A DNA stretch of 64,000 bases from Phycisphaerales bacterium (GTDB taxonomy: Bacteria > Planctomycetota > Phycisphaerae > Phycisphaerales > SM1A02). A program made the translations under genes and the position numbers. The DNA is taken from the NCBI GenBank assembly GCA_014238965.1, contig JABAAC010000058.1, forward strand, positions 1 through 64,000, given 5' to 3'. The stretch's first letter is position 1, and each line of letters opens with the position of its first letter. The notes below the pieces were generated by a model. That model was given only the letters and a program-made list of their open reading frames with translations, made no database searches and had not been told where the DNA came from. Below are positions 25,183-34,351 of this stretch, one piece after another.

Positions 25183-26397
25183 TCACGCCTCTTCTAGGCA
25201 AGCAACAGAGGCAAAGGACAGCCCTTCGAGCATACGGAGACTTGCACCACCACCCGTTGAGACATGAGAGACCTGCGCATCAACGCCCGCAGCCTTCACA
25301 GCAGCAGCGGTCTCTCCGCCCCCGACAATTGTCACCGCCCCTCGCTCTGTCGCTGCTCGAAGTGCCTGTGCCACCGCCTGGGTGCCCATGTCCAACGGTG
25401 GCATTTCAAAGACACCCATGGGCCCGTTCCAAACCACCGTGCCAGCGGTGTGCAACTCACGCGTACACAATTCGATGGTCGCTGGACCGATATCCAGGCC
25501 AATCCAACCATCGGGAACATTGCCCTTGCACACCTGTGTCGGCACGTGAGCTTCGATGCGCTGCGCGCACACATGATCGACAGGGAGGTGAATCGCCTTG
25601 CCCGCCTGCTGCGCCTTGGAAAGTAATTCAGCAGCCGTTGACACCATCTCTAACTCAACAAGACTGTCGCCAATGGACTTGCCCTGCGCAGCAAGGAACG
25701 TGTAAGCCATACCGCCGCCAACGATGATTGAATCGACGTCATCAAGCAAGTTTCGAATAGCGTTAAGTTTGTCGGACACTTTCGCGCCGCCAAGTACCGC
25801 TATAAACGGGCGCTTGGGTGCGGCAATCGCCTCACCGAGAAACTGAAGTTCCTTTTCCAGAAGGAAGCCTGCAACGCGTGGCTGAGCCTGCATTGCAGCA
25901 GGCACGCCAACCATTGACGCGTGGTCGCGATGGGCTGTTCCGAATGCATCGTTCACATACGCCCTGCCTAGCGCCGCGAGATCTGCTGCGAATGCCGCGT
26001 CGCCGGCTTTCTCGCCTGCTTCAAAGCGAAGGTTGTCAAGCAAGACAACATCGCCTGGACTCGCCGAATCGATGGCTGCTTGCGCCATGGGACCTCGACA
26101 CGCACCGGCAACAAAATGCACCCTGTGCTCCGCACCGAGCAACATTTGCAACACGTCAGCGACGGGCGAAAGTGAGTACTTTTCCTCTGGACCGGTGCCC
26201 GCAGGCCGACCAAGGTGACTCATGCACACGGCGATACCACCAACGTCGAGGATGCACTTGATCGTCGGCACCGCCATACGAATGCGACGGTCATCTAGGA
26301 CACTACCGTCCGCACGGAGTGGTACGTTGAAATCAACCCGCACGAGCACAGGCATGCCTTGCTCTACGTGCAAATCAGTGATTGTCTTCACAGGCAT
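25183..26397 (-). CDS. pgk: Phosphoglycerate kinase
   Basis: 404 residues from the ATG at 26397, with GGAGG ten bases upstream; two upstream in-frame methionine codons would only add a short non-conserved extension. Motifs run in order: VLVRVDFNVPL, MSHLGRPAG, LLDNLRFEAGEKAGD, FGTAHRDHASM, AVLGGAKVSDKL, VGGGMAYTFL, VWNGPMGVFE and VGGGETAAAV, covering both the 3-phosphoglycerate and nucleotide sites. It makes ATP from 1,3-bisphosphoglycerate in glycolysis. It is divergent from miaA with only 58 bases between the starts. Confidence 0.97.
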   Translation of the reverse strand: MPVKTITDLHVEQGMPVLVRVDFNVPLRADGSVLDDRRIRMAVPTIKCILDVGGIAVCMSHLGRPAGTGPEEKYSLSPVADVLQMLLGAEHRVHFVAGACRGPMAQAAIDSASPGDVVLLDNLRFEAGEKAGDAAFAADLAALGRAYVNDAFGTAHRDHASMVGVPAAMQAQPRVAGFLLEKELQFLGEAIAAPKRPFIAVLGGAKVSDKLNAIRNLLDDVDSIIVGGGMAYTFLAAQGKSIGDSLVELEMVSTAAELLSKAQQAGKAIHLPVDHVCAQRIEAHVPTQVCKGNVPDGWIGLDIGPATIELCTRELHTAGTVVWNGPMGVFEMPPLDMGTQAVAQALRAATERGAVTIVGGGETAAAVKAAGVDAQVSHVSTGGGASLRMLEGLSFASVACLEEA

Positions 26398-26455
26398 ATG
26401 TTGTCGCCTCCACGTCCAGAGTGACACGGGTCATGCGATACCGTAGCGTGCAACC

Positions 26456-27436
26456 ATGCATGCTTCCGCACATTCGCCTGCATCGCTCAATCGACCTGTC
26501 GTCGTGGTGGCTGGCCCGACCGCTGGGGGAAAGTCTGCCCTCGCAGTTCAGTTGGCCCAAGGCCTCCCAGATGGAGGTGAGTGCATCAACGCAGACTCAA
26601 TGCAGGTCTACCGAGGTATGGATATCGGAACTGCCAAGCCATCCATGGCTGAGCGGTGCGGTATTCCTCATCATTTGATTGATGTGGCCCAGCCCAATGA
26701 GCCCTTTACGCTTGACACTTGGCATGCGATGGCCAATGAAGCCGTCCAAGACATTCGTAGCAGGGGCAAGTGGCCCGTGCTGGTAGGTGGCACCAATTTG
26801 TATGTGCAGGCCTTTCTCTATGGAATGCTCGATGCGCCCGGCCCTGATGCATCGATGCGAGCCAATCTGGACACGCTTGAGGCTGCCCAGTTGCGAGCCC
26901 AACTTGAAATTGCAGACTCCGAGGCGGCCAAGCAGATTCACCCCAATGACCGTCGTCGCATGATTCGAGCCCTGGAAGTTGCCGCATCGGGCACGACAAT
27001 CTCGAGCCTGCAAACACAATGGACTCGCCCCCCTCGCAATGATACCTTGCTGATCGCCTTGCAATGGCCCACAGACATCATCAACAGCCGAATCAACGCA
27101 CGAGTACGCACCATGGTTGATGCCGGGCTTATCGATGAGATTCGTTCCCTGGCACCGACTCTTGGACCGCAAGCGGCTGCCGCCCTTGGATACAAACAGG
27201 TTTTATCCGCAATTGATGGCTCTCAAGCCGACCTAGATACAGCGTTAGAGCAAGTCAAAATTCGGACGCGCCGATTCGCCAAAGGACAGCGAACGTGGCT
27301 TCGGCGCTTTAAGTCAGTGAAAGTATCGCTGTGGCTTGAACCGGCCCTTGGAGATGCGCAAACTCTTTATTCCCAAGCAATTAACTGGGTATTACAACAG
27401 CCTCCCTCCCAAACAAATTCTACAAAGCAGGCTTGA
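26456..27436 (+). CDS. miaA: tRNA dimethylallyltransferase
   Basis: 326 residues. The P-loop GPTAGGKSALAVQLA comes near residue 22, followed by INADSMQVYRGMDIGTAKPS, HHLIDVAQPNEPFT, LVGGTNLYVQAFLYGM, DRRRMIRALEV and QRTWLRRF, all conserved in MiaA. The enzyme adds dimethylallyl to N6 of A37 in tRNAs reading UNN codons, using the isoprenoid DMAPP. The MEP-pathway genes ispG and dxs and a prenyl synthase lie within the next 9 kb. topA follows after 44 bases. Confidence 0.96.
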   Translation: MHASAHSPASLNRPVVVVAGPTAGGKSALAVQLAQGLPDGGECINADSMQVYRGMDIGTAKPSMAERCGIPHHLIDVAQPNEPFTLDTWHAMANEAVQDIRSRGKWPVLVGGTNLYVQAFLYGMLDAPGPDASMRANLDTLEAAQLRAQLEIADSEAAKQIHPNDRRRMIRALEVAASGTTISSLQTQWTRPPRNDTLLIALQWPTDIINSRINARVRTMVDAGLIDEIRSLAPTLGPQAAAALGYKQVLSAIDGSQADLDTALEQVKIRTRRFAKGQRTWLRRFKSVKVSLWLEPALGDAQTLYSQAINWVLQQPPSQTNSTKQA

Positions 27437-27480
27437 CAAGCGGACACAAATTGCCCATATAAGCCCGCCGGCCAACACCC

Positions 27481-30072
27481 ATGGGTACCAATCTCGTCAT
27501 TGTCGAATCGCCTGCAAAGGCCAAGACCGTCGAACGCTATCTCGGCGGAGGCTGGGTCGTGAAGGCTTCAGTGGGCCATATTCGTGATCTGCTCAAGCGA
27601 GAAAAGGGAAACCCAGTGCCAGGCGTGGACCTGACCAAGGACTTCCAGCCCACCTATCAAGTCTCCCCGGACTCAAAGAAGGTTGTTGCTGAACTGAAGA
27701 AACTCGCCAAGAAGTGCGACGAGATCTGGTTCGCCACTGACCTTGACCGTGAAGGCGAGGCCATTGCTTGGCACCTCGCAGAGGAACTGAAGGTCGACCC
27801 GATTACGGCCAAACGCGTGACATTCAACGCAATCACAAAGACCGCGATCGCAGAGGCATTCGACAACCCTCGCCCCATTGACATGGACTATGTGAACGCT
27901 CAACAGACGCGGCGCATTCTTGATCGCATCGTTGGCTATCAAGTCTCTCCGTTGCTCTGGCGACGAGTCGCCCCGGGCCTGAGTGCCGGCCGAGTCCAAT
28001 CCGTTGCGGTGCGCCTTGTTGTTGAACGCGAGCGGGAGATTCGTGCACATGTGCCCGATGAATCGTGGCGTGTCGTGGGCCGATTCACGCCTGATATCGA
28101 TTCCGCCACGGACATGCATGACCAGTGGGCCAACTTGATCGCGTCACAAGTTGACGATGGTTTGACCCGCAAGGATCGCTTCGCCTGGATGGCAAAGCAC
28201 GGAGCGCTTGGATCATTGCTGGTGGAACTGATCGACGGCAATGAAGCCATGTCGTTGGCTGCAGATGATTGGACCATTGATGGCGACCTTGAACAAGCGC
28301 ACCACGCTCGGCTCATGGCGATGGCCAGTGCCATTGGCTTACTTGATCCATCGCTGAAAGAGACTCGTGACCCCGATGGCAAAGGTCCCGCTGCGCGCTG
28401 TTTGGCATTGACTGGGCAACTCGATCCTGATGCGCGATACACCGTGCAGTCCATTCGCCAAAAACAGTCCCGATCACGCCCGCATGCACCGTTCATCACG
28501 AGCAGCCTGCAAGCGACCGCCGCCAATGTGCTGGGCTTTACGGCAAAGCGAACCATGGGCGCCGCCCAAAAGCTCTATCAAGGCATTGATGTCAAGGGTG
28601 AAGGCCAAGTCGGCCTCATCACCTATATGCGAACAGACTCAACGCACGTGTCGCCAGATGCCCTCAAGATGGCCCGTGACTACATCGAGTCATCGCACGG
28701 CGATGACTATCTTCCCGCGAAAGCAAACGTCTACACATCGGCGAACAAGAGCGCACAAGAAGCACACGAAGCAATTCGACCTACCGATGTCCAGCGGCAC
28801 CCAGACAACCTGCCCGGGGGCATGGATGACGATTTGCGAAAGTTATACCGATTGGTATGGAATCGCTTCGTCTCAAGCCAAATGACGCCCGCTGTATGGG
28901 ATCGCACGGAAATCAGGCTGGGCCGAACAGACACGGACACGGGGGCGGCATTCCGATCGACCGGCCGTGTACTCAAGTTCGATGGGTTCTATCGCGTCGC
29001 GGGTGTGCCATCGACCGACGCAGAGCAAACGCTCCCACCACTTGAAGAAGGCCAGCAGTTCGCACCCTTTAGCCTTGAACCGGAACAGAAGTTCAGTCCG
29101 CCCCCGACTCGGTACACCGAAGCAAGCCTGGTCAAGAATCTTGAAAAAGAAGGCATTGGACGACCTTCCACATACGCCTCGATCATCGAGACCATCCAGA
29201 AGCGCCGCTATGTCGAAAAGATGGAACGCAACTTCCGAGCGACGTACATGGGTGAAAAAGTGACTGACCGATTACTCGAAGCCTTCCCAAAGCTCATGGA
29301 CCTTGGATACACCAAGTACATGGAAAGCGAACTTGATCGCATCGCCGACGGCGAATTGAATTGGGTAGATGAGTTGAAGTCGTTCTACGTAGATTTCTCT
29401 GATGCCCTTGAGCATGCCGAAGAGAATATGACGCATGCCAAGGCGGAAACGGAGCCAGCGGACTGGAAGTGTCCCGACTGCGGGGCACGAACTGCTTACC
29501 GGCTCGGTCGCCGCGGACGGTTCCTAACGTGCTCAGCGTATCCCGATTGTGAATTCGGTTGCAGCGTTGATCGAGACGGCAGACCTCAACTCGTGCAAGA
29601 AGTAGACATTCGTCATCCCGAGACGGGTGAGACGATGGTGCTTCGCAATGGCCGATTCGGACCATTTATCGCCGCAGCCGATTACACCAAGGGCGATATT
29701 GTCCTCAACACAGACAAAAAGACCAATGGTCTGAAGTTCCCTTCCATTCCGCCGCTGCAAATCGAGTTGACCTGTGCCAAGTGCGATGCGCCATTAAACC
29801 TGCGCAATGGCAAACGCGGTCCGTGGCTTGGCTGTTCCAAGTTTCCAAAATGTCGTGGCCGTGGCAAGTGGAGTGAACTTGACGACGACTTGCGAGCCAA
29901 ACTCGAGCAAGAACTCGATGCGCACGAAAAGGCCAATCCAAGACCGACCTTGTTCAGAGGCGATGGCACAACCGAGGTTGTCGAGGGCGAGCCGCTGGAT
30001 GGCCTCATGGTGGCTAATGAAGATGACAAGCTCGAATTGCACGAAGATGCTATTGCTGAGCGTGGCGTCTAA
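27481..30072 (+). CDS. topA: DNA topoisomerase I
   Basis: 863 residues. The Toprim domain opens with LVIVESPAKAKTVERYLGGG and contains FATDLDREGEAIAWHL. The nucleophile is Tyr382 in TYMRTDSTHVS. SAGRVQSVAVRLVVERERE and NLEKEGIGRPSTYASIIETIQ are further family landmarks. The C-terminus has two zinc-ribbon-like modules: CPDCGARTAYRLGRRGRF ending CEFGC, and CAKCDAPLNLRNGKRGPWLG ending CRGRG. It relaxes negative supercoils by single-strand passage. The first domain holds an extra segment of some 100 residues (about 200-305, with HDQWANLIASQVDDG) before the conserved PFITSSLQ. Confidence 0.97.
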   Translation: MGTNLVIVESPAKAKTVERYLGGGWVVKASVGHIRDLLKREKGNPVPGVDLTKDFQPTYQVSPDSKKVVAELKKLAKKCDEIWFATDLDREGEAIAWHLAEELKVDPITAKRVTFNAITKTAIAEAFDNPRPIDMDYVNAQQTRRILDRIVGYQVSPLLWRRVAPGLSAGRVQSVAVRLVVEREREIRAHVPDESWRVVGRFTPDIDSATDMHDQWANLIASQVDDGLTRKDRFAWMAKHGALGSLLVELIDGNEAMSLAADDWTIDGDLEQAHHARLMAMASAIGLLDPSLKETRDPDGKGPAARCLALTGQLDPDARYTVQSIRQKQSRSRPHAPFITSSLQATAANVLGFTAKRTMGAAQKLYQGIDVKGEGQVGLITYMRTDSTHVSPDALKMARDYIESSHGDDYLPAKANVYTSANKSAQEAHEAIRPTDVQRHPDNLPGGMDDDLRKLYRLVWNRFVSSQMTPAVWDRTEIRLGRTDTDTGAAFRSTGRVLKFDGFYRVAGVPSTDAEQTLPPLEEGQQFAPFSLEPEQKFSPPPTRYTEASLVKNLEKEGIGRPSTYASIIETIQKRRYVEKMERNFRATYMGEKVTDRLLEAFPKLMDLGYTKYMESELDRIADGELNWVDELKSFYVDFSDALEHAEENMTHAKAETEPADWKCPDCGARTAYRLGRRGRFLTCSAYPDCEFGCSVDRDGRPQLVQEVDIRHPETGETMVLRNGRFGPFIAAADYTKGDIVLNTDKKTNGLKFPSIPPLQIELTCAKCDAPLNLRNGKRGPWLGCSKFPKCRGRGKWSELDDDLRAKLEQELDAHEKANPRPTLFRGDGTTEVVEGEPLDGLMVANEDDKLELHEDAIAERGV

Positions 30073-30146
30073 AAGCACACCAACACCGCTTCCCCCCACA
30101 ATCGCCGCCCCAGTTGCGTCCAAGAACGCCCTACACTGGTGTATTC

Positions 30147-31403
30147 ATGTCGCATCGAGCCACAACACGGCAGATCTCCGTTGGCGATGACCGCGTTGGC
30201 GTTGTCCGCATCGGGGGCGACGCGCCTGTTTCAGTACAGACCATGACGGCGGGCTACACATACGAGATCGACGCGTGTGTAAAGGAAATCAATCGACTGC
30301 ACGACGCCGGCGCTGACATTGTTCGCGTCGCGGTACCCGAACGAAAGGACACCGAAGCATTACCCGAAATCCTCTCACAGACCAACGTCCCAATCGTGGC
30401 CGACGTGCACTTTCACTACAAGCGTGCGCTAGAGTCTGTTGAAGCGGGCGTGCATAAGATTCGACTCAATCCCGGCAATATCAACGACCGAGATCAAGTC
30501 AATGCAGTCATCGATGCCTGCCGAGAACGTTCGATTCCCATACGGGTTGGGGTCAATGAAGGATCGATCATCGAACGACGGGACAAACAAGCCCGTGCCA
30601 AGGAGCTGGGAACCTTTTTCGCCGACCGCCGTGGTGGACATCTGATCGCCTTGATGATCGCCAAGCTCGAGGAGTACATGGACATCTTCGATGCCCGCGA
30701 CTTCCACGATGTTGCAATCAGTGCCAAGTCCATGGACCCTCTGCTGGTCATCGATGTCTACAGCGAAATTGCCGCTCGATTCGATTACCCGTTGCACTTA
30801 GGCGTCACACACGCGGGTCCTCGAGAAACCGGCACAATTCGAAGTGTGGTTGCGCTGGGCTCACTCCTTTCACGCGGCATTGGCGACACCATTCGTGTGT
30901 CGTATGCCAGTGATCCGGCGCTGGAAGTCGAAGACGGATTGGAAATGCTGTACTGCCTTGGACTGCGCAATCGAACAGGTGTGGAGCTCATTGCATGCCC
31001 AACGTGCGGACGAATTCAAGTGGACCTCTTCACCTTGGTTCAGGAGGTTCGCAAGACCCTCGCCGATGCGATCGATGTACCGCTGAAAGTTGCCGTGATG
31101 GGCTGCGTAGTCAATGGCCCCGGCGAAGCTGAAGGTGCCGATGTGGCGGTCTTTGCCGGTGATCGCCGAGGCATTATTTACGTGCAGGGCGAACGCGTCG
31201 CCAACGTCAAGGAAGAAGAGATTCTTGATCGACTTCTTGAAGCATGTGTTGACTTGCAGGATCGCGTTCGCCGCGGCGAAGCAACCATTGGTCACAAGAA
31301 CGTAGAGATCGTGCCACCAGATCCCATTGGGGAGCTTGGCAGCGGCATAAAGAAGATTCAAGCTGGCGACGTTGAGCAGATAACAATCAGCGCCAAGCCA
31401 TAG
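30147..31403 (+). CDS. ispG: 4-hydroxy-3-methylbut-2-en-1-yl diphosphate synthase
   Basis: 418 residues from the ATG at 30147; an ATG-less upstream extension to 30114 is not conserved. Motifs: VSVQTMTAGYTYEIDACVKEI, ADIVRVAVPERKDTEAL, VADVHFHYKRALES, IRLNPGNIND and IRVGVNEGS for the TIM barrel; the 4Fe-4S ligands are in IACPTCGRIQVD and VAVMGCVVNGPGEAEGADV. It is the single-barrel bacterial type. The enzyme makes HMBPP from MEcPP in the MEP isoprenoid pathway. It is convergent with the TraB-like gene, stops 7 bases apart and no terminator visible. Confidence 0.96.
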   Translation: MSHRATTRQISVGDDRVGVVRIGGDAPVSVQTMTAGYTYEIDACVKEINRLHDAGADIVRVAVPERKDTEALPEILSQTNVPIVADVHFHYKRALESVEAGVHKIRLNPGNINDRDQVNAVIDACRERSIPIRVGVNEGSIIERRDKQARAKELGTFFADRRGGHLIALMIAKLEEYMDIFDARDFHDVAISAKSMDPLLVIDVYSEIAARFDYPLHLGVTHAGPRETGTIRSVVALGSLLSRGIGDTIRVSYASDPALEVEDGLEMLYCLGLRNRTGVELIACPTCGRIQVDLFTLVQEVRKTLADAIDVPLKVAVMGCVVNGPGEAEGADVAVFAGDRRGIIYVQGERVANVKEEEILDRLLEACVDLQDRVRRGEATIGHKNVEIVPPDPIGELGSGIKKIQAGDVEQITISAKP

Positions 31404-31410
31404 CAGACCG

Positions 31411-32619
31411 CTACTGCGTACCAAACATTGACGATGCCATCGTGGACATCTGTTCCATCGCAGCAATGTCTTGGGCGTCCAGATTCGATGCTTCCAAGTC
31501 AATAGAAATCGCAGGCAACCAACGAGTTTCAACCGGTTCCCACCCCGCATCACAAAAACCAACATCGAGCCCAGGCATATGCGCTGCGCCGTACAGCACC
31601 GCGATTGTTGCGTCAGGCGACATGCGAGCAAGTTGTGCCTTGGTGACCTCGATCGCCACGTCATTTCGATCATGCAGAATGACTTGTTCCAACTGCTCGC
31701 CATACATCGCCACGCCCTGTTTGACGAGATCAGGGTTTGACAACAACTCGATCATCATGAGCCGAAAGCCGTCGATGGTTCGCCCGCCTGATATGGCATC
31801 GATCCTCGGCAGCATGCGAATCAGCCCAACAGCAACCTTCCCCGTCAGACTTGAACCCGTGAGCATCCCTCCAATGTCAATGGTGTCCTCCCCACCACTG
31901 AGTCGGCGAGACACTTCTTCCGCGCTCATGTCCCCAGGCACCCAATTTGGGCGTTCATAGGGCAACTCATTGAGTTGAAATCGCATGCGCAACACGTCGG
32001 CCAACTCCCGCTGCAAGTTGGCATTAGGGCCAGATGGCATGTCGGGAATAGACATGTCGATATCCGCTGCAGGTCCGTCGCCTCCAAGGCGGCCGTCCGC
32101 TGCGAAACTTCGAAACACTGTGCCCTGTGGCGTTTCCACGATCTCCACAGTGTTACCCCATGCATCCTTGCCAAGGGTTCGCACGATGTTGGCCATGACG
32201 CGATGTTGATCGACCACCGCCTCAGCCATGTTGTGCATATCAGTGGGAGGAACCTCAAGATTGGCTGCGGCGTGGGCGAGTACCTTCAGCGACGCCTTGG
32301 TTGACGTGATGCGATTTGCATCCGTCAGGCCCGATGGGGCAACAGCGCCTTCCGGAAGGACTGCTTCAAAGATAACGACATCCGACTGCTCAAGAAGATT
32401 GCCGACGGCTTCAAAGTATGCCGCATCACCGAGGTGCGCAACGCCGACAAGCCAAACTGACGGCGACCCGGGGCGAACATATCGACGCGCTGCAGTTTGC
32501 AGTGCACGTGTCGATGCGCCACGCGTTGCGCCAAGCCAAACAAGTTCTTCGCTCGCACTAACTGATGGAGTGGTTGAACACACCAATGCCACGCATGCTG
32601 TCAACAGGCGCGCATTCAT
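31411..32619 (-). CDS. TraB/GumN family secreted protein
   Basis: 402 residues with a signal peptide (about residues 1-22, ending SVSA). The family signatures are PSVWLVGVAHLGDAAYFEAV, followed by SDVVIFEAVLP, and near the C-terminus ATIAVLYGAAHMPGLDVGF; the paired GxxH motifs (GVAH, GAAH) and the FE acid resemble the metal-binding site of the TraB/Tiki/GumN metalloprotease superfamily. Proteolysis is thus possible but not shown for this branch. The ATG overlaps the stop of the ExbB-like gene (ATGA). Confidence 0.8.
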   Translation of the reverse strand: MNARLLTACVALVCSTTPSVSASEELVWLGATRGASTRALQTAARRYVRPGSPSVWLVGVAHLGDAAYFEAVGNLLEQSDVVIFEAVLPEGAVAPSGLTDANRITSTKASLKVLAHAAANLEVPPTDMHNMAEAVVDQHRVMANIVRTLGKDAWGNTVEIVETPQGTVFRSFAADGRLGGDGPAADIDMSIPDMPSGPNANLQRELADVLRMRFQLNELPYERPNWVPGDMSAEEVSRRLSGGEDTIDIGGMLTGSSLTGKVAVGLIRMLPRIDAISGGRTIDGFRLMMIELLSNPDLVKQGVAMYGEQLEQVILHDRNDVAIEVTKAQLARMSPDATIAVLYGAAHMPGLDVGFCDAGWEPVETRWLPAISIDLEASNLDAQDIAAMEQMSTMASSMFGTQ

Positions 32620-33254
32620 GAGGAAGCGTCTGTCTTGTCAGTTGGATCGCACATGCCTTCTTGGGCCGCCGCGACCATGGCTTCAATGCGACCAAGTGCA
32701 TGAGCGACTTGGCCGCGAAAAGCCATATAGGGGAACAGCGTTACCAAGGCAACGACTAGCCCAAATGCGGTCGTCAAAAGTGCAGTAGCGATCCCGCCAG
32801 CTACGGCAGTTGGGTCTGTGAGCGTCGACTTGCCACCAAGTAATTCGAAACTCTGAATGATGCCCAGCACCGTTCCAAGAATGCCTAGAAGTGGCGCCGC
32901 CGTGATAATGGTGCTCAGCGTCACCATGAATCGATCGAGTCGACCACGTTCATCCTCAACGGCTTCAACCGCAACGGCATCGCTGACTCCTTCATAAAAC
33001 AGTCGGCGTGCCAGACGGCCGTAGGGCGTCATGTCGCCCTCGATGAGTTCCCTCACATTATCTCGATCGCCTTCACGCAGTGCCCTGTTCAATCGCGCAA
33101 TACGCCGCAAACTTGCTCGGCCATTGACCGAGACCCAAAAAACAGTGCGTTCGATGACAAGCGTCAATGTCATCACCGACAAAATGATCAGTGGGAACAT
33201 GACGTAGCCACCACGAGTCATCAGCGATACAACTTGGTCGAAGAGTTCACTCAT
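32616..33254 (-). CDS. MotA/TolQ/ExbB-type proton channel protein
   Basis: 212 residues from the ATG at 33254; an ATG at 33290 would add 12 residues. Three membrane segments have the family arrangement: GGYVMFPLIILSVMTLTLVIE near the N-terminus, then, after a cytoplasmic domain, LSTIITAAPLLGILGTVLGIIQSF and GGIATALLTTAFGLVVALVTLFPY. The APLLGILGTVLG segment is the classic ExbB/TolQ signature. Such channels use proton flow to energise envelope partners, normally together with an ExbD/TolR protein, which is absent here. Its partner gene is instead the TraB-like gene, coupled by an ATGA overlap. Confidence 0.85.
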   Translation of the reverse strand: MSELFDQVVSLMTRGGYVMFPLIILSVMTLTLVIERTVFWVSVNGRASLRRIARLNRALREGDRDNVRELIEGDMTPYGRLARRLFYEGVSDAVAVEAVEDERGRLDRFMVTLSTIITAAPLLGILGTVLGIIQSFELLGGKSTLTDPTAVAGGIATALLTTAFGLVVALVTLFPYMAFRGQVAHALGRIEAMVAAAQEGMCDPTDKTDASS

Positions 33255-33294
33255 AAGGAGGCGTATGGTACGGTCCCGGATCTTCGCCATCTGA
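33255..33294 (+). CDS. Possible 9-codon leader peptide with strong Shine-Dalgarno
   Basis: AAGGAGG at 33255-33261 is followed by ATG at 33265 and a nine-codon frame (MVRSRIFAI) ending in TGA at 33292-33294, eight bases before the ATG of the prenyl synthase at 33303. The Shine-Dalgarno match is perfect though close (3 bases). It may couple translation of the downstream gene. The AAGGAGG directly abuts the divergent ExbB-like start, so chance is possible. Confidence 0.3.
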
Positions 33295-33302
33295 GTTTCA
33301 TC

Positions 33303-34226
33303 ATGCCCAGTATTGATAAACCCAACACCGACGCATACAACCTCGCCACTGAACGTGGCATGGCGCTGCTCGAAACTGCCGCTACACAGGTTGAGGCATG
33401 GTTGGACCAGTGGCCGGGCTGGGATCTACTCCCCAAGCATTTGGCCTCCGCTGGCCGATACGGTGTGCTTGGCGGGGGCAAACGGTTGCGCCCCAGCCTT
33501 GTACTGGCAGCGTGCGAGGCCTGTGGTGGCAATCGAACCGATGCCATGCCCGCTGCTGCAGCGCTTGAATTAGTGCACTGTTTCAGCCTCGTCCACGATG
33601 ATCTGCCAGCCCTAGATGACGACGCACTGCGTCGTGGCCGCCCCACGCTGCACGTGCACGCGGGAGAGCCAATGGCCATTCTTGCAGGCGACTTGCTGCT
33701 GACACAAGCATTTCAGGTACTTGGATCAGCCAACTGGCCTTCCGATGTTCGCGCTGAGTTAATGCGGATGCTTGCAGACGGAACGGTGCAGATGGTTGCG
33801 GGCCAGGTCTACGACACCTTAGGGGGGTTACCTGACACGATTGATCCAATCGAACAACTGCGACTCGTCCACAACTGCAAAACCGGCGCACTGATCAAGT
33901 CCGCAGTCTTGATGGGTGCCAAGGTCGCCCAGGCGAACGAGGACACGATGCAGGTGCTCACGCACTACGGTGATGCCATCGGTCTGATGTTCCAAGTCGT
34001 GGATGACCTGCTGGACGTTACCCAGAGCGAGGCACACATTGGTAAAGCCGTCGGCAAAGACGCCGCGAAGGGTCGGCCAAATTGGCCAGATGTCTTGGGC
34101 ACTGAAGCCTCAGGACTCGAAGTCAATCGACTCTTGCAATTGGCTGTTGAGTCGATTGAACCGCTGCAGGCCAATGGCCGCGCGCTCCACGATCTCGCCT
34201 TGACCATGGCTGTGCGAACACGCTGA
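33303..34226 (+). CDS. Polyprenyl synthetase (farnesyl/geranylgeranyl diphosphate synthase type)
   Basis: 307 residues. The first Asp-rich motif is LVHDDLPALDDDALRRGRPT (DDxxxxD, as in bacterial FPP/GGPP synthases of the IspA type) and the second is FQVVDDLLDVTQSEAHIGK (DDxxD). GGGKRLRPSLVLAACEACGG and AGDLLLTQAFQVL are also typical. It condenses IPP with DMAPP/GPP/FPP. Chain length is not certain; the residues before the first motif (ELVHCFSLVHDD) fit a short-chain FPP/GGPP enzyme. It lies 125 bases before dxs, a common MEP-pathway pairing. Confidence 0.9.
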   Translation: MPSIDKPNTDAYNLATERGMALLETAATQVEAWLDQWPGWDLLPKHLASAGRYGVLGGGKRLRPSLVLAACEACGGNRTDAMPAAAALELVHCFSLVHDDLPALDDDALRRGRPTLHVHAGEPMAILAGDLLLTQAFQVLGSANWPSDVRAELMRMLADGTVQMVAGQVYDTLGGLPDTIDPIEQLRLVHNCKTGALIKSAVLMGAKVAQANEDTMQVLTHYGDAIGLMFQVVDDLLDVTQSEAHIGKAVGKDAAKGRPNWPDVLGTEASGLEVNRLLQLAVESIEPLQANGRALHDLALTMAVRTR

Positions 34227-34236
34227 ATGCGTGTTC
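34216..34236 (+). terminator. Hairpin spanning the stop codon of the prenyl synthase gene
   Basis: GAACACGC (34216-34223) and GCGTGTTC (34229-34236) form an 8-bp perfect stem around TGAAT, so the TGA stop codon is in the loop. No T-run follows, so ordinary intrinsic termination is doubtful; it may be an RNA stabiliser or attenuator before dxs. Confidence 0.3.
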
Positions 34237-34351
34237 AGAGACGAGTTCCACGAATCGCCGTATTGTGGTCTGGACTTCTCGAGGCAGGCCTGCGATCCTA
34301 TGCCCACGGGCTCTGCCCAACACTCACTCCAGCAACCTGAGCACGCACCGC

